Shown: in pieces, positions 1 through 7,962 of the stretch
How the letters are laid out: each line of letters opens with the position of its first letter
How positions within the stretch are numbered: position 1 is the stretch's first letter
DNA from: Chryseobacterium indologenes
GTDB lineage: Bacteria; Bacteroidota; Bacteroidia; Flavobacteriales; Weeksellaceae
NCBI RefSeq assembly: GCF_002025665.1
Contig: NZ_CP018786.1
Span: forward strand, 186,001 to 250,000
Direction: 5' to 3'
Length of the DNA stretch: 64,000 nt
The notes under the pieces: generated by a model
Databases searched by the model: none
What the model was told of the DNA's origin: nothing
The model's input: only the letters and a program-made list of their open reading frames with translations
Program-made: the position numbers and the translations under genes

Positions 1-58
1 TGGCATAGGAAAGTCCGGAAATGCCGGAACCGATTACTAATACATCCGCTTTTATCAT
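1..58 (-). CDS. nadB: L-aspartate oxidase, N-terminal fragment (probable)
   Basis: Only the first 19 codons are inside the window; the gene runs off the left edge. The start ATG is at 58 and the peptide is a classical Rossmann beta-alpha-beta entry, with VLVIGSGISGLSYA carrying the GxGxxG dinucleotide-binding loop. This fits an FAD-dependent oxidoreductase. L-aspartate oxidase, first enzyme of de novo NAD synthesis (aspartate to iminoaspartate), has exactly this kind of N-terminus (VLIIGSGAAGLSLA in E. coli). Other FAD/NAD oxidoreductases share the loop, so the family is well supported and the name only moderately. Confidence 0.55.
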   Translation of the reverse strand, partial: MIKADVLVIGSGISGLSYA

Positions 59-89
59 ATGCTGGCTTTAGGTACAATCGTTTAAAATA

Positions 90-716
90 TTAAATAAATT
101 TAAACAATTTTTCGTTTGGTTTTCTTACTTTTTTCATGTGTTGGAAATGATCTTCTTCAGAACGATAGCCTAAAGCGAGGGTAACAGTTACTTTTTCTGT
201 TTCAGGATCGATATTCAGAATTTCTTCTATAAGATTCTGACGGAAGCCTTCCATCGGGCAGGAGTCTATATTTTCAATAGCGGCGGCATACATAAGATTA
301 GCCAATACTATATAAGACTGTTTTTCTGCCCAGTTGAAAATTTCATCGTGTGTTTTCTGGTTAATATGCTGATTAATGCTGTTTCTGAAAGGATCCAGTG
401 TTTCCATAGGAGTATCTCTTACTTCAGAAATATGATTAAAATAACCTCGGATGTAGTTCTCTTCTATCACTTTTTTTGAAATAATAACAATAAGATGAGA
501 ACAGGTGGAAATCTGTGATGGATTATAAAAAGCAGGAATTAATTTCTGTTTCATCTTCTCACTTTCAACAACCACAATTTTATAAGGCTGAAGCCCCAGC
601 GAACTGGCAGACAGCTTTCCTGACTCAAGAATGTTGTGAAGAGTTTCCTGAGGAATAATCTGATGATTGAATTTTTTTACAGAATATCTTCTGCTTAAAG
701 CTTCCAAATAATTCAT
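90..716 (-). CDS. NAD(P)H-dependent nitroreductase family oxidoreductase
   Basis: A 208-residue protein, the usual size of a single-domain FMN nitroreductase. The N-terminal RRYSVKKF (residues 9-16) matches the R-R-S-x-R/K-x-F phosphate-binding signature for FMN. The SSLGLQPYKIVVV stretch near residue 40 and LALGYRSEEDHF near residue 180 are typical positions for the flavin pocket and C-terminal arm. Such enzymes reduce quinones, nitroaromatics or related acceptors in the cytoplasm; the physiological substrate cannot be told. It starts with ATG at 716 and is preceded by a -7-like element only four bases away, so the transcript may be leaderless. It is transcribed toward the nadB-like gene, 31 bases beyond its stop. 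Confidence 0.85.
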   Translation of the reverse strand: MNYLEALSRRYSVKKFNHQIIPQETLHNILESGKLSASSLGLQPYKIVVVESEKMKQKLIPAFYNPSQISTCSHLIVIISKKVIEENYIRGYFNHISEVRDTPMETLDPFRNSINQHINQKTHDEIFNWAEKQSYIVLANLMYAAAIENIDSCPMEGFRQNLIEEILNIDPETEKVTVTLALGYRSEEDHFQHMKKVRKPNEKLFKFI

Positions 717-720
717 ACGA

Positions 721-728
721 CAAATTTA
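721..728 (-). promoter_or_regulatory. -7 promoter element (TAnnTTTG type) of the nitroreductase gene
   Basis: On the minus strand this reads TAAATTTG, a full match to the Bacteroidota -7 consensus TAnnTTTG. It lies four bases before the ATG at 716, which would put transcription start at or next to the A of the start codon. No TTG at the -33 spacing was found, so the call rests on the -7 box alone. Confidence 0.5.
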
Positions 729-784
729 AGAATTGAATATGAATAAAGAGTCTTTAAAATGAAATATCTCCTGCCTGTTCATAC

Positions 785-819
785 AAAAAAATCACCCCGA
801 CCGGCGGGGTGATTCTTTT
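785..819 (-). terminator. Rho-independent terminator of the first T9SS protein gene
   Basis: A perfect 10-bp stem (790-799 with 805-814) with a five-base loop. On the minus strand the stem is followed by a run of T. It lies 20 bases after the stop of the 839-3097 gene. T-rich bases on the other side could let it work in both directions. Confidence 0.9.
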
Positions 820-838
820 GATGTGGTGGAAAGTGTAA

Positions 839-3097
839 TTATTCTCTGTTTTTTACAACAATCCAGCCTGAGAATTTTATCGGAGTACTGTTTTTATTAT
901 TTTCATTCCATGAAACAGAATACCAATAGTTTCCTGTAGGGACTTTTTTATGTCCATTGGTGGTTCCTGCCCATTTGTAGCCATTGGTTTTATCTGCCTG
1001 GAACATTTTATAACCATATCTGTCGAAGATGGCAATTTCCAGATTTTGTTTATTGGCTAATGCAGAGTAATCAACAAAATCATTAATTCCGTCATCATTA
1101 GGAGTAATTATATTGATCAGGTTAGGTACTGTAATATTGACTTCAACAGGAACGCAATTATAACCATCTCTTACATATACTTTAGCTTCTCCTCTAGTAA
1201 TATTGGTGAACACATTGGAGTCCTGCCAGTTGATATTATCCATAGAGTATTGATAAGGAGGAGTTCCACCGTTAGCGTATACCGTTACGGTACTTCCTGA
1301 AATGTCAACCGTGGTAATAACAGGATTGTCAGAAGGATATACTGTTACTTTTTGTGTTGCAATACAATCTCCGGTTTTCAGTTTTACCCAGTAAGTACCT
1401 ACTCCTACATTCTTGATGGATTGTGTGGTTGCTCCTGTGCTCCATTCATAGCTTTTGAATCCTGCTCCCGCATCTAATGTTGTGGTGTTTTCAATACAAA
1501 TTGTCTTGTCAAGCAAAGTTCTTGAATAAACGGGAGGTATTACAGTTAATGTAACTTTAGCAATAGAATAGCATCCATTTCCATTAAAAACTTTAATATA
1601 AACAACTCCATTAGGAGCAATGTATGCTGCCGGAGTGGAGATGGCATTAGTTCCACTGATAGCATCTGTCAACGAAGGGTAATATTCTTTTGTAAGTCCA
1701 CCCTGGGAAACTACAGCTCCTGTAAGGTTAAAAGAAGCCATAGATGGGTTGGTTTCAATGAAACATGATTTGAGTTCAACGTCATTAACAACTACTACAG
1801 GGTAAATGTTCAGTGTAATTTTAGAAGTACTTACACAACCCTGAGGTGTGGTTACTTTTACATATATTGTTGCTGCCGCAGAGGCATAGGCAGAAGGATT
1901 TGTTATCTGATTCGTACCGTTATTCAGATCATATAAAGTAGGATAGAATTCTTTGGTAACTCCGGCAACAGTTGTTACAGCAGCAGTATTGAGATCAAAG
2001 GTTGCTGTTCCGGCATTGTTGTTATTGCATCCGCTAAGAGTAGCATCTGTTGCTGCAAATGGAGTAGGATTAAGCTGAATAACACCATCACCATTATCGC
2101 AAAGAGTAGACGTAGGATCTTTTACCACCACCTTAATCGTTGTATTTCCAGAATATTGGAAACTTGTAGGATTGGCGATAGGGGTAGAACTTCCCAATAC
2201 ATAATAAGTGAAAATATAATTTCCAGGATTATTTACAAATTGAGAATTATAAGAAGTAAGGTCTACCGTACCATTTCCGGTAGCTGGATTTGTACAAACG
2301 AATGGAGTTATGGTATTACTTAAAATAGGAACTTTATCTACATATACTTTAACATCTTTAATAGAATGTCTTGCACTGGCTCCTCCGGTTGCTGCAGAGA
2401 AACCAAAATACCCCTGTGACATTCCTACAGCTCCTCCGGAAGGTGCAAAAGACTGATCTACGATAAGCACTCCGTTTATTCTTACTTTGATAATCCAGTT
2501 TGTAGGGTTGGTAAGGTCTGTTTCTCCGTTTACTTCAACGTGTCTGTAGGTATCTCCTACAAACGGCTGGGTAGCAATAAGGTCTGGAGAATGGAATGTG
2601 CTTCCCGGAGTAGTGTTGAATTCGATATTGTTACCTGCAGTATTATTAGTGCCATAAAGAATATGTACTTTACTCATCTGGCCTTCAGTGGTATTGTTGA
2701 AAATATCAAAACCAACCATTAGCCCAGAAGCATTGGCTGGAATACCGAGTCCTCCTCCTGATACAAATCCTGTTGGTGGATTGGCAAGATACCAGAAGGT
2801 AAAGCCGTCCCCCTTTCCAAATTGTGTGGTTCCGTTTCCGTCAATTCTGAAATCGAATTCTACTTTCCATTTATCACAGTAGCTTAAAGTAATAGGTGTT
2901 GATAATTTTACAGCCCCGTATCTGCTGGTCTGGTCTGTGGTAAGCCTTACAAAGTCTCCGCTTACTATAGCATCAGAGACAAGATCCCAGCCCGTTGTAT
3001 TAACAGGGTTTCCGGTAAGTTGGTATGTTTGTGAAAATAATCTTCCCGGCAAGCATAATAAGATAGTCAGTAAAAAAATGAGTATATCTTTTTTCAT
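839..3097 (-). CDS. L-type lectin-like surface protein with T9SS type B sorting domain
   Basis: 752 residues. A Sec signal peptide (about 1-22) is followed by a legume-lectin-like domain (about 24-255, with DGFTFWYLANPP, GLMVGFDIFNN and GYFGFSAATGG characteristic of L-type lectins). Two beta-sandwich repeats follow (starting near CNNNNAGTATFDL at about 355 and CFIETNPSMASFNL at about 442), then an Ig-like segment (ICIENTTTLDAG, about 527), a SprB-like module (GGTPPYQYSMDNINWQ), and a C-terminal gliding-motility domain from ITPNDDGINDF (about 665) to the end, the T9SS type B secretion signal. It is probably exported and displayed on, or released from, the cell surface and could bind glycans; the ligand is unknown. 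Its lectin half is paralogous to the 3257-5515 gene, while its C-terminus is closest to that of 10212-12284. Confidence 0.9.
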   Translation of the reverse strand: MKKDILIFLLTILLCLPGRLFSQTYQLTGNPVNTTGWDLVSDAIVSGDFVRLTTDQTSRYGAVKLSTPITLSYCDKWKVEFDFRIDGNGTTQFGKGDGFTFWYLANPPTGFVSGGGLGIPANASGLMVGFDIFNNTTEGQMSKVHILYGTNNTAGNNIEFNTTPGSTFHSPDLIATQPFVGDTYRHVEVNGETDLTNPTNWIIKVRINGVLIVDQSFAPSGGAVGMSQGYFGFSAATGGASARHSIKDVKVYVDKVPILSNTITPFVCTNPATGNGTVDLTSYNSQFVNNPGNYIFTYYVLGSSTPIANPTSFQYSGNTTIKVVVKDPTSTLCDNGDGVIQLNPTPFAATDATLSGCNNNNAGTATFDLNTAAVTTVAGVTKEFYPTLYDLNNGTNQITNPSAYASAAATIYVKVTTPQGCVSTSKITLNIYPVVVVNDVELKSCFIETNPSMASFNLTGAVVSQGGLTKEYYPSLTDAISGTNAISTPAAYIAPNGVVYIKVFNGNGCYSIAKVTLTVIPPVYSRTLLDKTICIENTTTLDAGAGFKSYEWSTGATTQSIKNVGVGTYWVKLKTGDCIATQKVTVYPSDNPVITTVDISGSTVTVYANGGTPPYQYSMDNINWQDSNVFTNITRGEAKVYVRDGYNCVPVEVNITVPNLINIITPNDDGINDFVDYSALANKQNLEIAIFDRYGYKMFQADKTNGYKWAGTTNGHKKVPTGNYWYSVSWNENNKNSTPIKFSGWIVVKNRE

Positions 3098-3256
3098 AGT
3101 GGATGGATTGTGATGTTATACTTAATCTTAGAAATAAAATTGTTTTTTATGTTTAAATGGTGATAAAAAGCAATACCTGGTTCCAATCTTTGAGGAAGCA
3201 GATTCTGCTTTTAATACCGAAACTACCCCAAATGAGGTAGTTTCTGATAGTAAAAT

Positions 3257-5515
3257 TTATTCTCTGTTTTTAACCAATACCCAGCCTGAGTATTTGGTTT
3301 CAGTATTGTCTTTGTTGTTTTCGTTCCATGAAATGGTGTACCAGTAAGTTCCTGTAAGAACTTTTTTACCAGAAGCTGTTCCGTCCCATGTAAAGTTTCT
3401 CATTTTTCCGGCTTCGTACAGTTTGTTACCATATCTGTCGTAGACAATGAATATCAGGTTTTTCTTGTAAGCAAGTGCTGAATAATCAATGAAATCATTT
3501 ACGTTGTCGCCGTTTGGGGTGATAGCGTTAATCAGGTTAGGAACGGTAATCTGAACTTCAACAGGTGTACAATTGTAAAAATCTTTTACATACACTCTTA
3601 CTTCGCCTCTTGCTAAACCTGTGAATATATTGCCAGGCTGCCAGTTCATTCCATCCAGAGAAAACTGATACGGAGGAGTTCCACCTGCTACATTTACAGT
3701 GATGGTGTTGTTGTCAATATCAATGCTGGAAATCACAGGATTTGCAGATGCTTTTACATTGACAGTCTGTGTAGTGATGCAATTGCCGGTTTTCAATTTT
3801 ACCCAATAAGGACCTACTCCTACATCTTTAATAGATGAGGTAGTTGCTCCGGTGCTCCATTCATATCCGTCAAATCCTGGTCCTGCATCCAGGTCTGTTT
3901 TTTCACCAATACAAATGATCTTGTCTTTCAGAACAGAAGAGGTTACCGGAGGTAATACAATAAGGTTGATTTTAGCAATATTAAAACATCCGTTGGCATC
4001 CGTTACTTTTGCATACACTGCGGTACTTGTAGATAAATACTGAAGCGGATTCATAATTTCATTGATTCCGTCTAATGCATTAGCGATGGATGTGTAGTAT
4101 TTTTTTGCAGCGCCTGCCCCTAAAGTAGTAACATCTGCAGTTGTCAAATTAAAGATGGCACTTGTAATATTATTTTCAATGAAACATGATCTTAGAGTAG
4201 CTTCTTTCACAGGAGTGTCCGGATAAAATGCAAGGGTAATTTTTGCTGAGCCTGTACATCCCTGAGGGGTTGTTACTTTTACATAAACAACTCCGGGAGC
4301 AGATAGGTAATTGTCAGGATTTTGAATCTCATTCGTATCGGCATTGAGGTCTGCCAGCGTTTTATAATATTTTTTTGTAACCCCAGGGACATTGGTTACA
4401 GCTGCTGTATTCAGATTGAAAGCTGCTGTTCCTGCTTTGTTATTATTACATACTGTGATGGTTTTGTCTTCCGCTTTGAAAGGGGCCAGAACCAATAAAA
4501 TTTTACCATCCGGGTTATCACACAGTAGTCCTGCATTATCTTTAATAACAACTGTTACTGTTGAGTTGGCATTGAACTGATAATTGGTAGGATTCGCAAT
4601 AGGTGTAGAGCTTCCAAATGGATAATAGGTAAATGTATAATTGGAAGGGTTGTTTACAAATTGTGAATTGAAAGTAGTCAGGTTTACAGATCCGTAACCG
4701 GTTGTAGGATTAGGACAGAATGACTGTGTTGCTGAATTCTGTAAAATAGGAACTTTATCCGTATAAATTTTTACATTTTTAATGGAATGTCTGGATCTTG
4801 CACCTCCTGTAGAAGCTGAAAAACCAAAATATCCTACAGTCATTGCTGCAGCAGCACCTGAAGGCGCAAAAGACTGATTGCAAATTACATTACCGTCTAT
4901 TGTTATTTTTATAATCCAGCTGGTAGGAGCTGCAGGATCTACCTGCGCCGTTACTTCAACGTGTTTAAAAGTTGTTCCCTGAAAAGGCTGTGTAGTATTC
5001 AGGTCCGGGGAGTGGAAAGAACTTCCGGGAACATTAAAAAATTCGACATTATTGTTGTCAGTGGTATTTTGAACCAGTCCATAACCAACATGTACCTTAC
5101 TCATGGTAGCAGTTGTGGTATTGTTGTAAGTGTCAAGTCCTACAACAAGTCCTACGGCATTTTGAGACACTCCAAGTCCTGAGCCTAATACGCTGGCTAC
5201 CGGAGGGTTGGCGAGATACCAGAAGGCGATTCCATCTCCATTGGAGGTTTGGTTGGAATCCATTCTGAAATCAAATTCCACTCTCCATTTATCACAATAT
5301 TTTAAGTTAATAGGATCATTCAGCCTGATGGAACCGGATTGGTTATTGGTATCCGGGGTCAGCTGAATAAAATCTGTGTTTACCTGAGTAGGTGAAACCA
5401 TGGTCCATCCGGTAGTGTTCACTGGGTTTCCGATAAGCTGATAAGTCTGAGCGAAGGACTTCCCAGCTATACAGAGTAAAAAAACAGATAAATACAATAA
5501 TAGATTTTTATTCAT
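3257..5515 (-). CDS. L-type lectin-like surface protein with T9SS type B sorting domain (paralogue)
   Basis: 752 residues, the same length and domain order as the 839-3097 product: signal peptide (about 1-22), L-type lectin-like domain (about 24-255; DGIAFWYLANPP, GLVVGLDTYNN, GYFGFSASTGG), repeats opening near CNNNKAGTAAFNL (about 353) and CFIENNITSAIFNL (about 440), an Ig-like segment from about 530, a SprB-like module and a type B C-terminal domain from ITPNGDNVNDF (about 662). The pair probably arose by tandem duplication, but its C-terminal domain is almost identical to that of the 7963-10110 protein rather than to its lectin partner. A 9-bp hairpin (3219-3227 with 3236-3244) lies just after the stop but lacks a clear T-run on the minus strand, so termination there is doubtful. 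Confidence 0.9.
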   Translation of the reverse strand: MNKNLLLYLSVFLLCIAGKSFAQTYQLIGNPVNTTGWTMVSPTQVNTDFIQLTPDTNNQSGSIRLNDPINLKYCDKWRVEFDFRMDSNQTSNGDGIAFWYLANPPVASVLGSGLGVSQNAVGLVVGLDTYNNTTTATMSKVHVGYGLVQNTTDNNNVEFFNVPGSSFHSPDLNTTQPFQGTTFKHVEVTAQVDPAAPTSWIIKITIDGNVICNQSFAPSGAAAAMTVGYFGFSASTGGARSRHSIKNVKIYTDKVPILQNSATQSFCPNPTTGYGSVNLTTFNSQFVNNPSNYTFTYYPFGSSTPIANPTNYQFNANSTVTVVIKDNAGLLCDNPDGKILLVLAPFKAEDKTITVCNNNKAGTAAFNLNTAAVTNVPGVTKKYYKTLADLNADTNEIQNPDNYLSAPGVVYVKVTTPQGCTGSAKITLAFYPDTPVKEATLRSCFIENNITSAIFNLTTADVTTLGAGAAKKYYTSIANALDGINEIMNPLQYLSTSTAVYAKVTDANGCFNIAKINLIVLPPVTSSVLKDKIICIGEKTDLDAGPGFDGYEWSTGATTSSIKDVGVGPYWVKLKTGNCITTQTVNVKASANPVISSIDIDNNTITVNVAGGTPPYQFSLDGMNWQPGNIFTGLARGEVRVYVKDFYNCTPVEVQITVPNLINAITPNGDNVNDFIDYSALAYKKNLIFIVYDRYGNKLYEAGKMRNFTWDGTASGKKVLTGTYWYTISWNENNKDNTETKYSGWVLVKNRE

Positions 5516-5680
5516 TTATAATGGGACTTAGATTAATATGTAAAGATATTAAATCCCAATTAAATAATATGTATTTAATGTTAATCTTGCTTAAATTTTA
5601 ATAATATTTTAAAAAAATCCTGCTTATTATGATATAATGGTGAATATTGTAGAAGTGATTCCTTATTTATATTAATTAAA

Positions 5681-6157
5681 TTAAAATAAGGAATTGTTAT
5701 CCAAACCCTCAAAATAAGTATCAATTTCAAGATCTGGAGAACTGGCTGCTGCTACGGCTAATTTGTCGCAAAGTTCGTTTTCAAAATGTCCGGCATGGCC
5801 TTTTACCCAATGCATTTTTGGGTTGTGTTTGTTGTAGAGTTCAATGAATTTTTTCCAGAGATCAGGGTTTTTTACATTTTTCCAACCTCTCTTGATCCAT
5901 CCGGTAATCCAGTTTTGGTTGATGGCGTCAGATACATATTTACTGTCGGTATACACATGGATGTCATTTTCTGTAGATTTCAGTTTTTCCAATGCAGTGA
6001 TGACAGCCAGAAGCTCCATTCTGTTGTTGGTGGTTTTTCGAAAACCTTTTGAAAATGTTTTCTGGTAATTTTTTTCAGGAACGCGCATAAGAATTCCATA
6101 TCCGCCTTTTCCCGGGTTTCCGCTGCAAGCTCCGTCCGTATAAATTTCGATTCTCAA
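5681..6157 (-). CDS. rnhA: Ribonuclease HI
   Basis: 158 residues, the standard length. It cleaves the RNA strand of RNA-DNA hybrids (primers, R-loops). The four catalytic carboxylates are visible in context: the Asp of IYTDGACSGNPG, the Glu of NNRMELLAV, the Asp of VYTDSKYV and the Asp of NELCDKLA, with the conserved His of KGHAGHFENE. The start is a TTG at 6157: an in-frame TAA lies four codons upstream and no ATG intervenes, while M-x-I-x-IYTDGA is the family's normal beginning. It lies 59 bases downstream of dnaB on the same strand and is probably co-transcribed with it. An 11-bp inverted repeat (5658-5668 with 5684-5694) overlaps the stop codon but has no T-run. Confidence 0.95.
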   Translation of the reverse strand: MRIEIYTDGACSGNPGKGGYGILMRVPEKNYQKTFSKGFRKTTNNRMELLAVITALEKLKSTENDIHVYTDSKYVSDAINQNWITGWIKRGWKNVKNPDLWKKFIELYNKHNPKMHWVKGHAGHFENELCDKLAVAAASSPDLEIDTYFEGLDNNSLF

Positions 6158-6216
6158 ATCTGCTTTTTAAAAATTGATGTATTGACTATAAAATTGAACT
6201 GAATTTTAGCCTTTGT

Positions 6217-7806
6217 TTAAAAGGGGAAGTCATCATCGTCGTCAAAGTCATTCATTGAAGATCCTGAAAGTTTTGAACTGTCCGGAAGATCAAATGCTGC
6301 TCCTGGCTGAATTGTTGTTTTGATCTTGTCAAATCCGCTAGGTTCTCCGAAGTTGGAAGGATATCCTCCTCCAGCACCACCGTCAAGTGCCGCTTCAATA
6401 TCACCGAATTTTGCAAAATGTTTCAGGAATGATAATCTTACATCTGCCGTAGCACCATTTCTGTGTTTTGCAATAATCAGTTCGGCCTGGTTTTCTGTAG
6501 AAGTTTCCTGTCCTTCCTCATCATTATCCCAAACCGTAATTTTATAATACTCCGGTCTGAAGATGAAAGATACGATATCCGCATCCTGCTCAATTGCTCC
6601 GGATTCCCTCAGATCTGAAAGCTGAGGTCTTTTTCCAGGTCGGGCTTCCACACTTCTTGAAAGCTGAGACAGGGCAATTACCGGTACGTTAAGTTCTTTT
6701 GCAATGGCTTTTAATGAACGTGAAATCATGGAAATCTCCTGTTCACGGTTTCCAACTCCTTTTCCACCGCTGCTTCCTGCAGTCATCAGCTGAAGGTAGT
6801 CAACCATGATAATTCTTACTCCATGCTGCATTACCAGTCTTCGGCATTTTGCGCGGAAATCGAATATGGAAAGGGAAGGGGTTTCGTCAATATATAACGG
6901 AGCATTTTCCAATTCGGATACATTGGAGAACAGTCTTTGCCATTCTTCATCATCCAGGGTTCCTTTTCTTAGTTTTTCTGATGAGATTCTTGTTTCGGAA
7001 GCAATCATTCTGGTAATCAGCTGTACCGAGGCCATCTCGAGAGAGAATAATGCCATAGGAACTTTATGTCCCACTGCAATATTTCTTGCCATGGAAAGAA
7101 GAAATGCCGTTTTTCCCATCGCGGGACGGGCTGCAATAATAATAAGGTCAGAATTCTGCCATCCACCGGTTTCCTTATCCACATCTCTGAATCCTGAAGG
7201 AACTCCGGAAAGGCCCTCTTTATCTTTTAAAGATTTAATGGTATCAATAGCCTGCTTTACCAATGAATTTGCAGTATCGAATCCTTTCTTAATCGTTCCG
7301 TTGGTGATCTCAAAGAAAGATTGTTCTGCTTTATCCAGAAGTTCAAAAACATCTGTTGATTCCTTGTAGGAAGAATCAATAACATTAGCAGAAACATTAA
7401 TAAGGCTTCTTAAAATATACTTTTCAAGAATAACACGTACGTGATATTCGATATGGGCAGATGAGCTTACTCCCATTGTAAGATCAATGATGTAATGATC
7501 ACCACCTGCCTGACTCAGTTTGTCTTCCTTTTTTAAATTCTGAATAATCGTCATTAAGTCTACCGGGTGGTTGCCTTCATACAATTTTAGGATAGTAGAA
7601 AAGATGACCTGATGTCTGGGATCATAAAATACCTCTGGGGTAAGAAGGTCAATGGAATGGTCAAGACCTTTTTTGTCAATCAAAAAAGTTCCGATAACCA
7701 ATCTTTCAAAATCCACTGCATTGGGAGGCATTTTTCCATCCGCAATAGACAATTCTTTTGCAAAGTTTCCGTGTGTCAGGGATGATAATGTTTCTTTCTG
7801 CGCCAT
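6217..7806 (-). CDS. dnaB: Replicative DNA helicase DnaB
   Basis: 529 residues. The N-terminal DnaB domain (about 25-130; PPNAVDFERLVIGTFLID) is followed by the RecA-like motor with Walker A (RPAMGKTAF, about 225-234), Walker B (IIMVDYLQLM, about 327-336) and the sensor-like IALSQLSRSVE (about 379). It forms the hexameric helicase that unwinds DNA at the fork and recruits primase. The extreme C-terminus, DFDDDDDFPF (520-529), closely resembles the acidic tip of single-stranded DNA-binding protein (DFDDDIPF). ATG at 7806; a -7 element lies four bases upstream, so the mRNA may be leaderless. rnhA follows downstream. Confidence 0.97.
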   Translation of the reverse strand: MAQKETLSSLTHGNFAKELSIADGKMPPNAVDFERLVIGTFLIDKKGLDHSIDLLTPEVFYDPRHQVIFSTILKLYEGNHPVDLMTIIQNLKKEDKLSQAGGDHYIIDLTMGVSSSAHIEYHVRVILEKYILRSLINVSANVIDSSYKESTDVFELLDKAEQSFFEITNGTIKKGFDTANSLVKQAIDTIKSLKDKEGLSGVPSGFRDVDKETGGWQNSDLIIIAARPAMGKTAFLLSMARNIAVGHKVPMALFSLEMASVQLITRMIASETRISSEKLRKGTLDDEEWQRLFSNVSELENAPLYIDETPSLSIFDFRAKCRRLVMQHGVRIIMVDYLQLMTAGSSGGKGVGNREQEISMISRSLKAIAKELNVPVIALSQLSRSVEARPGKRPQLSDLRESGAIEQDADIVSFIFRPEYYKITVWDNDEEGQETSTENQAELIIAKHRNGATADVRLSFLKHFAKFGDIEAALDGGAGGGYPSNFGEPSGFDKIKTTIQPGAAFDLPDSSKLSGSSMNDFDDDDDFPF

Positions 7807-7810
7807 GGTG

Positions 7811-7818
7811 CAAAGATA
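7811..7818 (-). promoter_or_regulatory. -7 promoter element of dnaB
   Basis: Reads TATCTTTG on the minus strand, a full match to TAnnTTTG, four bases before the dnaB ATG. No TTG at the -33 spacing was found. Confidence 0.5.
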
Positions 7819-7910
7819 GTTTATTTAAAAAATAATAAAAAAATAGTATTCAACAAATTATTAGCAGTCTTTCGTAAAATGCTGTAAACAGGAGGTTGGA
7901 CTTGTTGATA

Positions 7911-7939
7911 AAAAAAATCACCTCAGTCTGAGGTGATTT
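7911..7939 (-). terminator. Rho-independent terminator after the third T9SS protein gene
   Basis: Perfect 11-bp stem (7915-7925 with 7929-7939), three-base loop, and a run of T on the minus strand after the stem. It lies 24 bases past the stop of the 7963-10110 gene and insulates dnaB from it. Confidence 0.92.
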
Positions 7940-7962
7940 TCAAAAAGATGAAGTAAAAAAAC

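Noticed and set aside
3219..3244. A hairpin after the 3257-5515 gene as a terminator
   Set aside because: 9-bp stem but no T-run in the needed direction; mentioned under the gene only.
5658..5694. An inverted repeat at the rnhA stop as a terminator
   Set aside because: The 11-bp stem is real but has a long AT loop and no T-run on the minus strand; not enough for a terminator call.
6806..7369. A 187-codon frame antisense to dnaB
   Set aside because: It lies wholly inside the conserved helicase gene and has no recognisable protein features.
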